A DNA stretch of 64,000 nucleotides from Hymenopus coronatus (taxonomy: Eukaryota > Arthropoda > Insecta > Mantodea > Hymenopodidae): NCBI GenBank assembly GCA_030762935.1, contig CM060899.1:15235001-15299000 (forward strand). The letters are read 5' to 3'. Below, in pieces: positions 11,691 through 23,769 of this stretch. The first letter of the stretch is position 1. Each line of letters starts with the position of its first letter. A model generated the notes under the pieces. It did no database searches. It was not told where the DNA came from and saw nothing but the letters and a program-made list of their open reading frames with translations. A program made the translations under genes and the position numbers.

Positions 11691-12128
11691 AAAACCGTAG
11701 AGTATTCTGCCCCACAGAAAGCTTTCAAGACCAGCAATGTTAGGACTTTTCCTTAAAGAGCGTGTTGCGCCTGCACCCAAAACATCCAAAGGTGGAAAAA
11801 GTCCACGTCACTCTCCCCGCAGATCCTCTTCTGAGGAACCTTCTATGAGGAGCTCCGATCGGCGATGTCCATCTTAGCCGATCAGCACCTCAAATCGGTT
11901 CGAGATTCTCGAACCGAAGTTCTCTATTGGTAAAGGGGTTCTCCACAATGGAGGACATGGAACAGAGGATTCTGCCCCGAATGTCCGACAGACAGTGTGT
12001 AAGTGGCAGGATTGTGCTCCTGAAAAAAGTGACAGTCCGATGGCAAAAAAGAACAAACTAAACCGACTAGCACCGCCCAATATGCAGATATGTCTTTCTA
12101 TTTAGAACTTATCCCATAATATAGACCA

Positions 12129-13838
12129 TGGCTATCCTGCAGTGGAACATACGCGGCATTCAACCACATCGAGCAGAGCCATGAACTGTTATAACGCGCA
12201 TCAACCTCAACTCGTCTGCCTACAAGAGACTAAGCTCCGTCCATAAGACAATATTATATTCAGGCATTACTCTTTTGTACGGTTTGATTTATCACCGGCA
12301 GAAGGTGTTCGGGGGTACTGTGATGCTCATCAGAGATGGTATTTATGCTGATTCCGCCTCCTTACAGTCTCTACTCCAGTCAGTTGCTGTAAGGATTACG
12401 CTGTCATCTGCCAGATTTATCATTTGTAGTACCTATCTGCCTCCCTCTACTGACCTCTCGCGCACCGACTTAGAAGACCTCGTTTCCCAGTTATCAACAC
12501 CATTTCTGTTGCTGGGGGACATGAATGCCCACCACCCACTTTGGGGCTCACCTTGGGCTTGTGCGAGAGGCAACATACTCGCAGATTTCTTTGACACTAC
12601 TAATCTTCTCTGTTGAATACCGGAGAGCCCACATTTCTTCTAACGCCTTCAAGAGTTTTTCACACCTGGATATAGCGTTTGTTCTCCACGGATGGCAGTT
12701 TCCTTCAATGAAATGTTATCTATGATTTTCACTCTAGCTACCACTTTCCAATTCTTATTAGTCTCATAGCCCAAAATGTATGTTCCTCGCGTTTACTAGA
12801 TGATGCTTCGACACAGCCATCTGGAACCTTTACTCCAGCCTGGCTGTTTTTAACGACAGCGGGCAATCTGTGACGTTTTAGTCGACCACCTCACAGAGAG
12901 CATTATTTCTGCTGCCAAGCTTTCTATTCCGTGGTGAACTGGAAATCCCCGTCGTTTTCCTGTCCCCTGGTAGACAAATGACTCCCGGAAAGCAATTCGT
13001 GCTCGCAGATGTGCTCTCAGGGTCTTCCAACGTCGCCCTACACTAGATAACCTAATGGAATGTAAAACGTTGCGTGCCAAATCTAGACAAATTATCAACG
13101 ATAGCAAAAAGACATCCTGGAGTAAATTTGTGGCATCTTTTAACCGACATACATCTTCCTCTGTCGTATGAGATAAGTTATGGCGTGAGGCTGGCAAATC
13201 GACGCAAATGCCAATCGGCGTTCTAAAACAGTGGGAGGCGCTGTAGTTGATCCTTTTGACCTGGCTTTTACTCTTGGCAGTGCTTTCGCTCAAATATCTA
13301 GTTCAGATAACTATTCCCGTGAGTTCCTGCCTGTCAAGGCTCAGGTGGAATCTCAAGGGTTCCCCTTTCGTTCTGGTAACTTTGAAAACTACAACTGCCT
13401 TTTCACCATGGCGGAGCTAGACTATGCACTTTCGTCTTTGCGAAACTCTGCTCCCGGTCCAGATGGCATCCACGTGGTAATGTTGCAACACCTCTCTCCT
13501 GAGGGTAAGGCTTTCCTATTCCAGTCTATAATCGTGTCTGGGTTGATGCAAGCTTTCCAATGAAGTGGAGGAAGCCCACCGTCATTCCAGTTTTGAATCC
13601 TGGAAAGGACCGTCGCCTTCCTTCCAGCTACCCTCCTATTTTCCCCACCAGTTGCGTGTGCTAGTTGATAGAACGCATGATTAATGGACGTTTGGTATGG
13701 TGGCTTGAAACTCACAAATTGTTCACCAACACCCAGTGCGATTTTCGCCGATGTCGTTCAGTAGCTTACCATCTTGTATCGCTGTCAACGCAGATCAAGG
13801 ACGGATTCCTTAAGAACTGGCCAACAGCTGGAATATGT
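12129..13838 (+). pseudogene. LINE-A ORF2 relic (APE endonuclease + partial RT)
   Basis: It begins MAILQWNIRGIQ, the standard start of an APE-type endonuclease. GDMNAHHPLWGS near 12520-12555 is the endonuclease active-site motif. The RT N-terminal region follows (SAPGPDGIH near 13448-13474). Many stops and frame changes separate the pieces. The palm motif with the catalytic Asp pair is not present because the copy ends first. Confidence 0.85.
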
Positions 13839-14149
13839 TAACGCAACGAAAAGAATATTTTTCTCAAATTGTACATTTTCAGGCATTTTTTGTGCATATT
13901 CTGTAGTGTCCTGGTGACTCAAAATATATAAACATCATAGATGCTGGGAACTTCACAGGTATCAGCAGAAATGTTAAATCATAAACGGTTTATGTTTATA
14001 TAAAAGATTCAAACATGTACCTAAAATACTAAATCTATGGTGTGTTTTTTTTTAATTTATTTTTTATTTTTCAGAACAGCATGTAATACGACTTCATAAA
14101 CGAATAGGGCAGATAAGGGTGGAAATGTAGGATATTCTTTAATGGTGTT
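13839..14149. other. Gene-free stretch
   Basis: AT-rich sequence between the broken end of LINE-A and a SINE. Nothing was recognised. Confidence 0.4.
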
Positions 14150-14345
14150 TTTAATATAACCGCTGATTACTAAGGTCGCGGCTTCAAACCCGACGCAGGG
14201 CGATGGATTTATTGTGTGTAAGAATGTTTAGCATGGATTCCTTTGGAAGAGAAGTAAAGCCTTGATCCTGTACCATATATTTATGCAACGTAAAAGACAC
14301 TCAAGACTGATAGGAGGCCTCAGAGCTAAATTATGCTATAAGACC
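14150..14345 (+). mobile_element. SINE family 2 copy (tRNA-Val-like), head degenerate
   Basis: B-box-like GGCTTCAAACCCG is followed by GGCGATGGATTTATTGTG and TAGCATGGATTCCTT, the body seen at 63581-63866. The first part of the tRNA-like head is missing or badly worn. Confidence 0.7.
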
Positions 14346-14387
14346 TATACAATAGGACGCTAACAGCCATAGCACTTACGAGTGATT

Positions 14388-14546
14388 TTTACTTTCTCTA
14401 TACGCACTATGTACATAGTGTATAGAGAAGGTATTGAACTCCACCCAAAACTTCGAAACCGAGATTTCACCGGAAATATATGTTTTAGGGTCCCGAATAT
14501 ATAAAAAAAAAAAAAGAAAAAAAAAAAAAGCATTTTCATTAAAAGG

Positions 14547-14583
<37 letters not shown>

Positions 14584-15290
14584 GTGTGTCTGAGAACACG
14601 ATAACTCAAAAACGAAAAGTCGGTAAAATACCAAAGTTGGTATTTAGGTTTAGTGTCTTCCAGGGATGCGGCACGAACATTCTGAGGAAAATCCCCTCAC
14701 CCCCAACTACCCTTTACATGGAACTTTTTATCAAAAATGTTGATTTTCTCAAAAATGGCTGTAACAATTTTGATTAAAGTTTTGTATATTAAAGATATTT
14801 ACCTGACAAATAAAATGTATATCTTGAATTTTCTGGGAATAGCCTCTGAAGAATAGTTTATTCTGGATGAATTTTACTGAATTTTGAATAACTGCTAAAC
14901 CGTAAGCGATGGACAAAACTTAGTACACAAAAAATTTAGATCACCTTAAAGCACACAATTTATGTATATACATTTTTTCGTGAAGTTCGTCGTTTTTAAG
15001 ACATTCCTTATTTTTGGTGTCTGCTAAGAAAAACGTATACTTTTCTCATACAGGAACTTGTCAACTCCTATCCATATAAACAAAGGACCTTCACTGACAT
15101 AGCAACCAGCTTTTGACTATCACTTTAACCTATGGTAGGCCCTTATTTCCCGTCTACTTACAAGGATGCAAGTAATAAGACTATTTCTGCTAATTTTTTC
15201 TGATTAGCATAAAGTAAATAGAAGTATAAGCTTTTTAAGAATAATTTGTTGCAGGGATATAGAGAAAGTCATGTGAATAGTACACATCAG
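14388..15290 (+). repeat. Left copy of an inverted ~0.9-kb repeat pair
   Basis: This matches 18128-18990 read on the minus strand over its full length. Both begin ATGTACATAGxGTATA, and both end GAGAAAGTCATGTGA. Shared inner words include TTGACTATCACTTTA and AATTTTCTGGGAATAGC. Partial direct copies lie at 25776-25990, 39820-40130 and 40283-40725, so it is a dispersed family. An (A)n tract and a (GT)n tract (14550-14581) lie within it. No conserved coding frame was recognised. Confidence 0.8.
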
Positions 15291-15379
15291 ATTTTTTTCT
15301 TAGCGTATCGTCTTTAGAATAGGACTGAATTAATTAGTAAGTAAGCATCTGACAGAGTTTTTATTCTGCAGATATTCGT

Positions 15380-15659
15380 GTCCGACACACCTGCGTGCTC
15401 GCACACCCAACACACTTCCTGCCAGAGAGACACTCTGTCACTCAAACGTTCGCTCACTCTCTCAGTGTTAAACACACTTCATCTCATTCTCACACTTTCA
15501 CTATTACACACTCTCTCAAACTCACGCCATCACTATACTCTTACACTCACACCATAATTGTTACCCACACTATCTATTATTCATACTTTAACTGTTACAC
15601 ATAGTAGTTCATACTCTCTCGCTCACACACATACAATGCCTTAGTCACAATCTCGCGCG

Positions 15660-15706
<47 letters not shown>

Positions 15707-15944
15707 CGTCACTGTTACAGTGTCTTATTCATAATCTCTCTCCCTCTCGCACACATATACCGCCTCTGTTGTAGAAAGTGTCTTATGTATAATTTCTCTC
15801 TCTCTCTCTCTTGCACAAATACACCGTCACTGTTGCAGACAGTGTCTTATTCATAATCTCCCTCTCTTTCTCTCTCACACACACACCATCTCTGTTGCAG
15901 ACAGTATCTTATTCATAATTTCTGTCTCTCTCTGTTTCTGACTA

Positions 15945-16001
<57 letters not shown>

Positions 16002-16018
16002 TTCACCGTCACTAGAGC
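15380..16018 (+). repeat. Minisatellite with built-in CA/CT microsatellites
   Basis: Units of about 64 bp carry ACCGTCACTGTTACAG plus GTGTCTTATTCATAAT followed by (CT)n(CA)n. Unit cores start near 15706, 15758, 15822 and 15886. The stretch before 15640 is a looser relative. The same unit flanks LINE-C. Confidence 0.85.
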
Positions 16019-16198
16019 CAGTGAAAACCCGTGCCGCTCTCGCACGTTACTCGTAAGCCACGCCACTCTCGAGAGTGTGGCAACGAGAGTCCCGTGTATC
16101 GAGAACTAGTGCTCACGAGCGAGACGACTTGAGAATTCTCGTAATTACAGGTGGAGTAGTTGACTATGATCCGTGGAATGAATTGGTTACGTAATAAC

Positions 16199-16932
16199 TA
16201 GGGACCAGATTTTTAGATTTTAATCTATTTTCCCCTTGTAAATTAGAAAGTTTCAAAGTATTTTTATTTTTCAAAAGGTTTCGGTGCTAATCTTATTCAC
16301 CCTAAAAAATGTAAATAGGATATTAAGACCTAAAACTCGCTAAACTTAAGTTGTTTTTTTTTTCCTTCAGTTTATTTGAATTAACAATTTTCGCTAGCAA
16401 TTCGTTTAGTTTTGTTTTGAGTGTACATTTGGGTTATCCAGGGAAAGAACGCTCTTGGTATAGACATTGTGCGAATGAAGTATGCACCAGTGACATCTTG
16501 CGATGTTGAAAGATCTTTTTTTGCCTATAGGAATATATTAAAGAACAGCAGAACATTTGAAAATGTGGCTGGTTGTGTGTAGCAACAGTGCTACCAAGTG
16601 AACTTTATTTTATGTGAGTGCTAGATATTAAAACATGTGCTTGATATGTTAATTACAATGTTCTAGCATACGTTTACTGTGTAATACATTGTTTTAAATG
16701 ATTGTACATGTTAATAGCATGCTCCCGTGAAGTAAAATAGTTTTTATATTTTTATCTATATTATGTTTAAAAGGCCTTTGTCGTCGACTTGCTTAAATAG
16801 ATAGGAAAAAGGCGTGAGCATTGTTTAAAAGCCTAGAAAAAGCTAGGAAAATTGTTTATCAACTTAAAAAGGTTAAAAGAAGATGATAAAATGCTAAAAC
16901 TACTTTATAAAAAGCTAAAATTCCGGGTCCTA
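16199..16932 (+). mobile_element. Short internally deleted hAT transposon
   Basis: The ends are imperfect inverted repeats: TAGGGACCAGATTTTTAG at the left, and TAGGACCCGGAATTTTAG at the right on the minus strand. The 8-bp duplication is GTAATAAC at 16191-16198 and TTAATAAC at 16933-16940, 7 of 8 matching. About 16472-16560 still encodes KYAPVTSCDVERSFFAYRN, the C-terminal dimerisation motif of hAT transposases. The rest of the transposase is gone, so it is a deletion derivative of 734 bp. Confidence 0.75.
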
Positions 16933-16940
16933 TTAATAAC

Positions 16941-18127
16941 ACAAGATAACTCATCGTTTAACAGCACATATGTATATCAAAACTCGTTTACGCGTTTGAA
17001 TCAGCGATATTAATGTTAATGACACACTTATCATTTGGTTGCTATGTATATAACTTATACTCAAACTTCGGAAAAAACCGAAAATAGAATTACTTCATGC
17101 AACATAGACTTCTTAGGAGTAATAACATATTTAAATATTTATTTGTAATAAAAGTGAACCCACGTACATTTATATCTGCAGATCCTGTGATACCACATTT
17201 CGTTTTTAACCCGTTCTCTAGCGTCATCTCTGTCTTGGTAGGCTATTTAAATCTCAAATCATTTAAAAAGATGAAATGATAGAAGTTACAGGTCTTAGGC
17301 AAATATTGCTTTAGTATATGTGCTTCTCGTTTAGATGAACATGCATAATGTTATGAACTTTTAGCCCATTTTAACAATTTTATAGACGATTTTCTAATCG
17401 CCTGAAGGAATGCTATAGATTTGTCATCTCTTCTGGTATGTTATGTCTCGATGCTGCGTTGGCTTGCACCCGTCAACACAGCTCGTTACCTAACAGTTCC
17501 GCATATTTCTGCAGCTGCTGTGATCTTGAATAAAATGAAACTGTCTAGCTTTGCGATTTATAAACGGAATAGCAGCTCCTCATCCTTACAAAAGTTTTAG
17601 TGAGCTACAGGGTTGCCAAGTTATATGACGGGCAAAATTTAGTTTTCACGGATGACTAATTTTTTGACGGATATTGTTAGCAATTGTTAAGTAACATTAT
17701 ATTGATTTTCTTTAGAAAAACTGTGACGGATGTAAATCTTTGTGTACCTACAAGACAGTGTCTGTTAAGCAATGTAACAGCTATCTTTTATTTAGAGCTA
17801 ACAGTAAAAAAATTCTCGGATGATTGAACAACTCCGTAAACATGACATTCTGGAATATGGCCACGTGTGCTTATCAGAGTGGATTCTGAATTTAGCATAA
17901 TGAACGCATTAGTGTTCTTTTTTTTTAATTACCTTATTGAACAGAAGGCTTTGCGGTATGTATGACATTTTAGAAAAAAATTGTTAAATAATGAATAATT
18001 AAAGGTATGGTTGTTAGAGGTGCCCAGGGAACCTGGTAGTGCGCGGTGCCAGTATTGCCAAAGCAATGTAAATGTGCTCTTGTCAGATTCACGTTTTACT
18101 GAAAAAACAAACAAACAATAAACATTG
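16941..18127. other. Gene-free stretch between the inverted repeats
   Basis: AT-rich sequence with a few short frames without family resemblance. Nothing could be supported. Confidence 0.4.
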
Positions 18128-18990
18128 TGATGCATTACACTCACATGACTTTCTCTAGCTACTCTACAAACAAACTTCTTACAGAAGATTATACTTCTCT
18201 CTATGCAATATTAATCGAGATAAACATTAGCATATTACTTAGTTCCTTATAAGTAGAAGGGAACTAAAGGAATATGCTATGCTAAAGTGATAGTCAAACG
18301 TTCTAAAAGTTATCGTTATGCGATTTTCAATGCAAATCGCTTCTTAGCTTGGCCAGGAGTAGAACAAAAGAAAAACGGACACTTCCAGTCTGAGAAAAGT
18401 ATAAGTACTTTACAATTGAAACTAATTACAAGAGTACCTCGAAAACGGTAAACTTCACGAAAAAAATGTATATAATATAACTTGTGTATTTTAACAAGAC
18501 CTACATTTTTTGTGTAGTAAGCTTTGGTCTACCTCTTACGGTTTACTAGCTATGCCAAATTAAGCAAAATTCATCCAGAATAAACAGGTCTTCAGAAGCT
18601 ATTCCCAGAAAATTCAAGATATACACCTTTTTCGTGAAAGAAATTACTTCAATATACGGTATTTTAATCAAAATAATTACAGTCATTTTGAAGAAAAAAC
18701 ACAATTTTCTAAAAATTGTCCATTATAAAGGATAGGGGTGGGGGGATTTTCTTGAACTTCTTCGCTTCGCATCCTCGGAAGTTATCGAACTTAAATAACA
18801 ATTTTGATATAAACGGTCTTTTAGTTTTTGAGCTATGCTGGCCACACACACACGCAGACCTATTTCTGAAAATGCTTTTTTTTAATTCAAACATGTATCT
18901 CTGGTGAAATTTCGGTATCAAATTGTTGGGTGGAATACAATACCTTCTGTATACGCTATGTACATAGTATAAGAAAGTAATAAGAAACAT
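18128..18990 (-). repeat. Right copy of the inverted ~0.9-kb repeat pair
   Basis: This is the inverted partner of 14388-15290. It ends near 18990 with TATGTACATAGTATAAG (plus strand) and starts near 18146 with CATGACTTTCTCTAGC. The spacer between the arms is about 2.8 kb. Confidence 0.8.
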
Positions 18991-19796
18991 CTAAAAGCAG
19001 CTGAACCCTTTTTAACTCCACAGTCAAAAATACCATTTCAACCTATTTAAAGACACGCATGAACGTGCAGCTGCAGAAGATGTTCTTACGTTGTTTGTAT
19101 CCAATCACTTCCCTTGATCATCTTTCAGACCTGACCAAAAAATTGTTCCAAAGTGCTAACCTTGAGTTTTAATTATTTTTGAAAGAAAATACGGAAATTA
19201 CTAATTTTGATGGATTTTTATGAGCTGGTCTGATGTAAAAAGTAATCCTATGTTGCAACTCTGGTGAGCAATGCACTCAACCTGATCCAGTGGAACACGC
19301 TTATTGTAATAAAATGCAGGTCAAAATGAACACATCCACTGCTTTCAGTTATTCAGCTTCATTTGATAGCTGAAAGGTGATTGTAAGTCACAAGGTCAAC
19401 CGGAGACGTAACATGCGATTACAATAGGTATCTATTTACATTCTGAGTAACAAAGTAGCACAGAGGAGAAGCGTATTCATATCTACCAAAGTGTTTAAAA
19501 CTAACCAGCGCCAGGGAAAAAGCTTTTCTTCTATTCAAATAAATGTGCTTAGATTAGAGCGGATAACCGAATTACTGCTTCAAATAATGTTTACATACTG
19601 ATTTATAACAAAACTATAGATAATTTACATGCTGACTCAGGAGTTTCCGCGCATTACACAGCAGTCTTCCAATTAACGAGACTCGTGAGTCTTGCGAGTA
19701 AACGAGAGTCTCGTAAGCTCGTTAGTCAACTCTCTTCCTGCTGGCTGCGAGAGGCGCGGCTAGCGGCAGCGAGACTGAAAACTGTTTTGACCGGCT
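18991..19796. other. Gene-free stretch with a GAGTCTCG-rich patch
   Basis: No gene was seen. About 19675-19765 is rich in short inverted words such as CGAGACTCGTGAGTC and ACGAGAGTCTCGT. A similar but inverted patch borders the first minisatellite at 16025-16140. Confidence 0.4.
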
Positions 19797-19829
19797 CTAA
19801 CCGTCACTGTTACAGACAGTGTCTTATTC

Positions 19830-19897
<68 letters not shown>
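19797..19897 (+). repeat. Minisatellite unit left of LINE-C
   Basis: ACCGTCACTGTTACAGACAG and GTGTCTTATTCATAAT are followed by a long (CT)n and then (CA)n. The array resumes at 25275 beyond LINE-C, so LINE-C split one array. Confidence 0.85.
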
Positions 19898-20299
19898 GCT
19901 GATGGTTAAAGTGTAGGGGCGCTCACCTACAAGGTTATTAGCGCTCTAAAAGAACAAGTCCTGCTAAAACCAAAATAAAAGGGCAATAAAAAGATTAAAG
20001 GCAATTATAAAACAAATAAAATGTCCATGGCAAATAAAACTACCCATAACGATACTATAGTGAGGCTAAAAGTATTAAAAGAAAAAAAAAAAAAAAAAAA
20101 AAAAAAACAGCAACCTAAAAGCGATAACTAAAACATAGGCTCCAGTCTTTATGAGCAAAAATAGTTAAAATCAGTGCTACCAGTCCAAGAACGTGCCAGA
20201 ACATTGGAAATTAAAATAAAACTATATAGTGATCTTAAAAGGCAGTGACGATAAAAACTTAAAAACCCGATCTACTGCTCTGGCATCGTCCAACAAGAT

Positions 20300-23200
20300 C
20301 TCTTTAGTACTGGCCGGCAGTCGTAAAGTGGCTTAAACCAGTACATAGGGGACCGTCTATGCTTGTCCACACTGAGGACACAATAGGAGCAGGATCCCTT
20401 TTTAACAGGTAGCTGTGTGTTATAAAAAAAAACAAACAAACAAAAACGACCGATTCGGAGCCGAGCCAAAAGCACTTCCTGACGACGAGAAGTGCGTGAG
20501 GAAAATGACCAATGTACCGGAAGATCATTTATTGTCCTTAGCTTGTTGTTGCGGAGAGCAGACCACTCTGCATGCCAGCACGAAAACACCGCTTTCCGTA
20601 AAACAAGTCTAAAGTTTCGGCTGTTGAACAAATAATTGTGTCACTGGGCTCCGTGGTTGCCGACTTTGCAGCACAATCTGCTAGTTCATTACCTGACAAC
20701 CCAACGTGTCCAGGAAGCCATGCGAGATCCACATTAACAAAAGAAGCGCGCAAAATGTGGAGGACATCCTGAATGTGCTGCACTAAAGGATGGAAGCTGT
20801 ACAGCTCACAAACACTCTGAAGTGCGCTACAAATTTTCGACGGCAAACATGCTGAATGGCTCAATAAATAGCTCGAAGTATAAACGGATGTGTGAATAGG
20901 GAAACCGAAAGTATGCGGTTCGGTGCCAGTTACAAAGGCACATACAATACCTTAGGTACACTTACTGCCATCGGTGTATATACATATTCGGTCACTGCAA
21001 GGGGATAAAATGCTAAAAAAACAAGTAAAAAATACTAATGGAAGGCATCATAGACTTCCAGAATGCCAACATCCCTAGGTCGGCGTGGGAGGCAGCACAT
21101 AAGCCAAGGTAGGTGCATCCTCTCTGCCTTGGGAAACATGTTAGGCATTGCTATATCGTAGTCCCGAAGAAGCTCTCTAAAATGAAAACCTACAGGCTTT
21201 GGACTAAGTGCTAGGTGTCAATAATGGTCGTCTATCTCAGTAGAATGAAAAAGAGGAAACGTTGGATGGGTGAGCATGTACTTAAATCCACTACTATCAT
21301 TTGGTAGCAGGGCATCACGCCGAAATCGAAGAGGCGGTTCCGCCATTCGGCGTAGAGGCTCACAACTGAGCTAGTTGGAAAGACTCTCACCCCACACGGA
21401 TGCCCTGATTGTGGATAGTATCTAATTTTCTCATCACAGATGGTCGTGGCAAAAAATAAATTATACATCCATAGTCTAACCTGCATCTGATCAGTGCACG
21501 ATAAAGGCACAGCTATACTGTCCAGTCTGCTCCCCAAGATTTGCCACTTAATATCCGTAAAACATTAAGAACACGGTCACAGCGCACCTTACTCTGTACT
21601 ACATGTTGTGACCAGCAAGGTTTCCGATCGAATACCAACCCCAGGATTCTCACCTCAGCTGCGAAGGGAAGTAAATCTGGTTTAAGGTGAAGAGTATTGC
21701 CATTCGCCACCTACGGTGCCAGAAGTTAACACAGACCGTCTTTTCAGGGGAGAAACGAAAGCCGTTTCTCGAGCTTCAATCATAGAGATTGGCAAACATC
21801 GCAGGAGACGGCGTTTCAAAAACGGTGTACGCTGAGAAGTCAGTATATTGCAAAGTCGTCCTCGAATAAACAGGACGAGACACCTGGAGGAACACATTGC
21901 GATATGGATTTAATCGCTATAGCAAACAGCGTGTCGCTTAGTACCGAGCCCTGCGGCGGAAAACGCATTCCCGTATAAACTCCTAAAGGAATAACGGAAG
22001 GCGCCCTTGTAAGTTCCAATTTAGGAGAGAACTTATATCCCCGCTCGCCAAAACGTATTATAGATTTTCTTGAGGTCAAACAATGTCCCAACTGTTTGGC
22101 TGCTCTTCAGAAACCCGTCAAAAATCTGAGTTCATAACGAGCTGAACGGCGTCATCGAAAACCACATTGGATGTTAGTTAGAAGATTATGTGATTCCAGC
22201 CACCAAGACAACCGTCCATTGCTCATGGGTTCCATCACCTTGCATATGCAACCGGTGAAGGAAATAGGACGTAACTGAAAAGAAGTTGACGGTCCTTTCC
22301 AGGTTTCAAAATGGGTATAATAGTTGCCTCCCGCCACTGAGTTGGAAAAATGACATCAACCCAGACAGGATTATAGACCTCGAGTAGGAAAGCATTACCT
22401 TCAGGACTGAGATGATGTAACATTTGGACGTGGATGCCATCCGCAGAGTTTCGTGAAGATGAATGTGCGTGTTCTAGTTTCACCATGGTGAAAAGGCGAT
22501 TGTAGTGTTCAAGTTTTCCAGAACGGAAGGCGAACCCTTAAGATTTTACCTGAGCCTTAACTGAAAGAAACTCGGGCTAGGCACTTGAGCGAAAACACGG
22601 CCAAATGTTAGCCACGTCAAACGGATCAACCGCAATATCTGCGGATATCTTTAGACCGGATATGGGCATATGAGTCGCTTTGCCGGCTACACGATTAAAC
22701 TTATCCCATACGACAGAGGAAGGTGTGTGTCGATTAGAAGACGTTACAAAGTTGCTCCATGATATCTTCTTGCTATCCTTTATAGCTTGTCTAGATTTTG
22801 CACGTAGTTTTTTTTTTATACTGTATCAGGTTATCCAGTGTAGGACGACGCTGGAAAACCCGGAGAGCACGAGTGATAGTTAAGCATTCCTCTGTCCACC
22901 AAGAGACAGGAAAATGACGAGACTGGCCGGTCGATCGTGGAATAGACTGCTCAGCAGCAGAAAGAATAGTGGCTGTGGGGTGTTCAACTAAGGAAAATCA
23001 GCTGGGACTTGTTCAATGCAGCTAAAAGCAGCCATACGGGAATAAATGTTCCAGTTGGCGTGATCTAGACGCCATCTAGGTAAACGTGTGGAACAGAAGT
23101 TGTGTGCTTTTAGTGATAACAACTGGAAATTGAATCACTAAAGCATAAATCAGAGATAACAATCCACTGTAAGGAAACTGCTAACTGTGGAGAACATGCG

Positions 23201-23745
23201 GCTATGTCGAAGTGTGATACACATTTAAAGGCGTCAGAAAGAAAGGTGGTATCTCTCCGGTATTCAGGAGAGATTAATACATCGGCGAGCAGTTGGCCTC
23301 TCGCACAAGCCCGAGGTTAGCCTCATGACTTTCCGAGGGTGGTGGGCATTCAGGCCAACAAAACAGTTATTGGTAGCTGGGAGACTAGGTGTTCTAAATC
23401 AGTGCATGAGACGCCATCAGATGGTACGTATATACTGCGAGTGGTGAAGCTAATGGAAGATAGCTTAATCCTTACTGCAATGGACTGTATGCCAGATTGA
23501 ATGGGTACAGATTCAGCGAAGATGTCATCTCTGATAAGAATCATAGTGCCCCCATGTGCAGGTACTCTAATCCGCCGGTGATATATCACACCGGGCAGAA
23601 GAGTCTTGCCTGATGGTAAAGTTTTCTTGGGGACGAAGCTTGGTCTCTTGCAAGCATACGACCAAAGGCTGATGCTGAGGGAGCAACAAGTTCAGCTCTG
23701 ATCGACGTGGTCTAATGCCACGTATATTCCTTGTAGGATAGCCAT
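20300..23745 (-). pseudogene. LINE-C ORF2 relic (endonuclease, RT, RNase H)
   Basis: An endonuclease piece lies at 23589-23350. RT pieces lie at 22486-22235 (HVQMLHHLSPEGNAF) and 22091-21840. The palm motif reads SSCLFEDDFAIY, where the sister LINE-B has FVDD. So the Asp pair is kept but the preceding Val is Glu. RNase H is at 20864-20538, with LAWLPGHVGLSGNELAD matching the family's His-containing C-terminal motif. RNase H points to I-like rather than Jockey-like LINEs. Frame changes separate all pieces. Confidence 0.85.
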
Positions 23746-23769
23746 GGTCTATGGTATGGGATCAGATTT

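Larger units (their letters stand above)
9960..13838 (+). mobile_element. LINE-A: two-ORF non-LTR retrotransposon, 3' truncated, dead
   Basis: The ~700-bp 5' UTR is shared with LINE-B (46234) and LINE-C (minus, from 25274). All three share a GGTTGAGGGTTG word and a GGAGAGGCTAGGG-like word. ORF1 (gag-like) and ORF2 (APE endonuclease plus reverse transcriptase) follow, both full of stops and frameshifts. The copy stops inside the RT domain at about 13838, so the rest of RT, RNase H and the 3' UTR are missing. It is GC-richer than its surroundings. A family-1 SINE is inserted in its 5' UTR. Family placement, an I-superfamily-like LINE with RNase H in relatives, rests on LINE-B and LINE-C. Confidence 0.85.

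Noticed and set aside
15395..16066. Frames in CT/CA-rich DNA (also at 5122-5446, 19685-19909, 25195-25654)
   Set aside because: Low-complexity translation of microsatellites.
14388..18990. Reading the 0.9-kb inverted pair as terminal repeats of one large DNA transposon
   Set aside because: Solitary copies of the same repeat exist elsewhere in the window, no transposase lies between the arms, and no target duplication was found.
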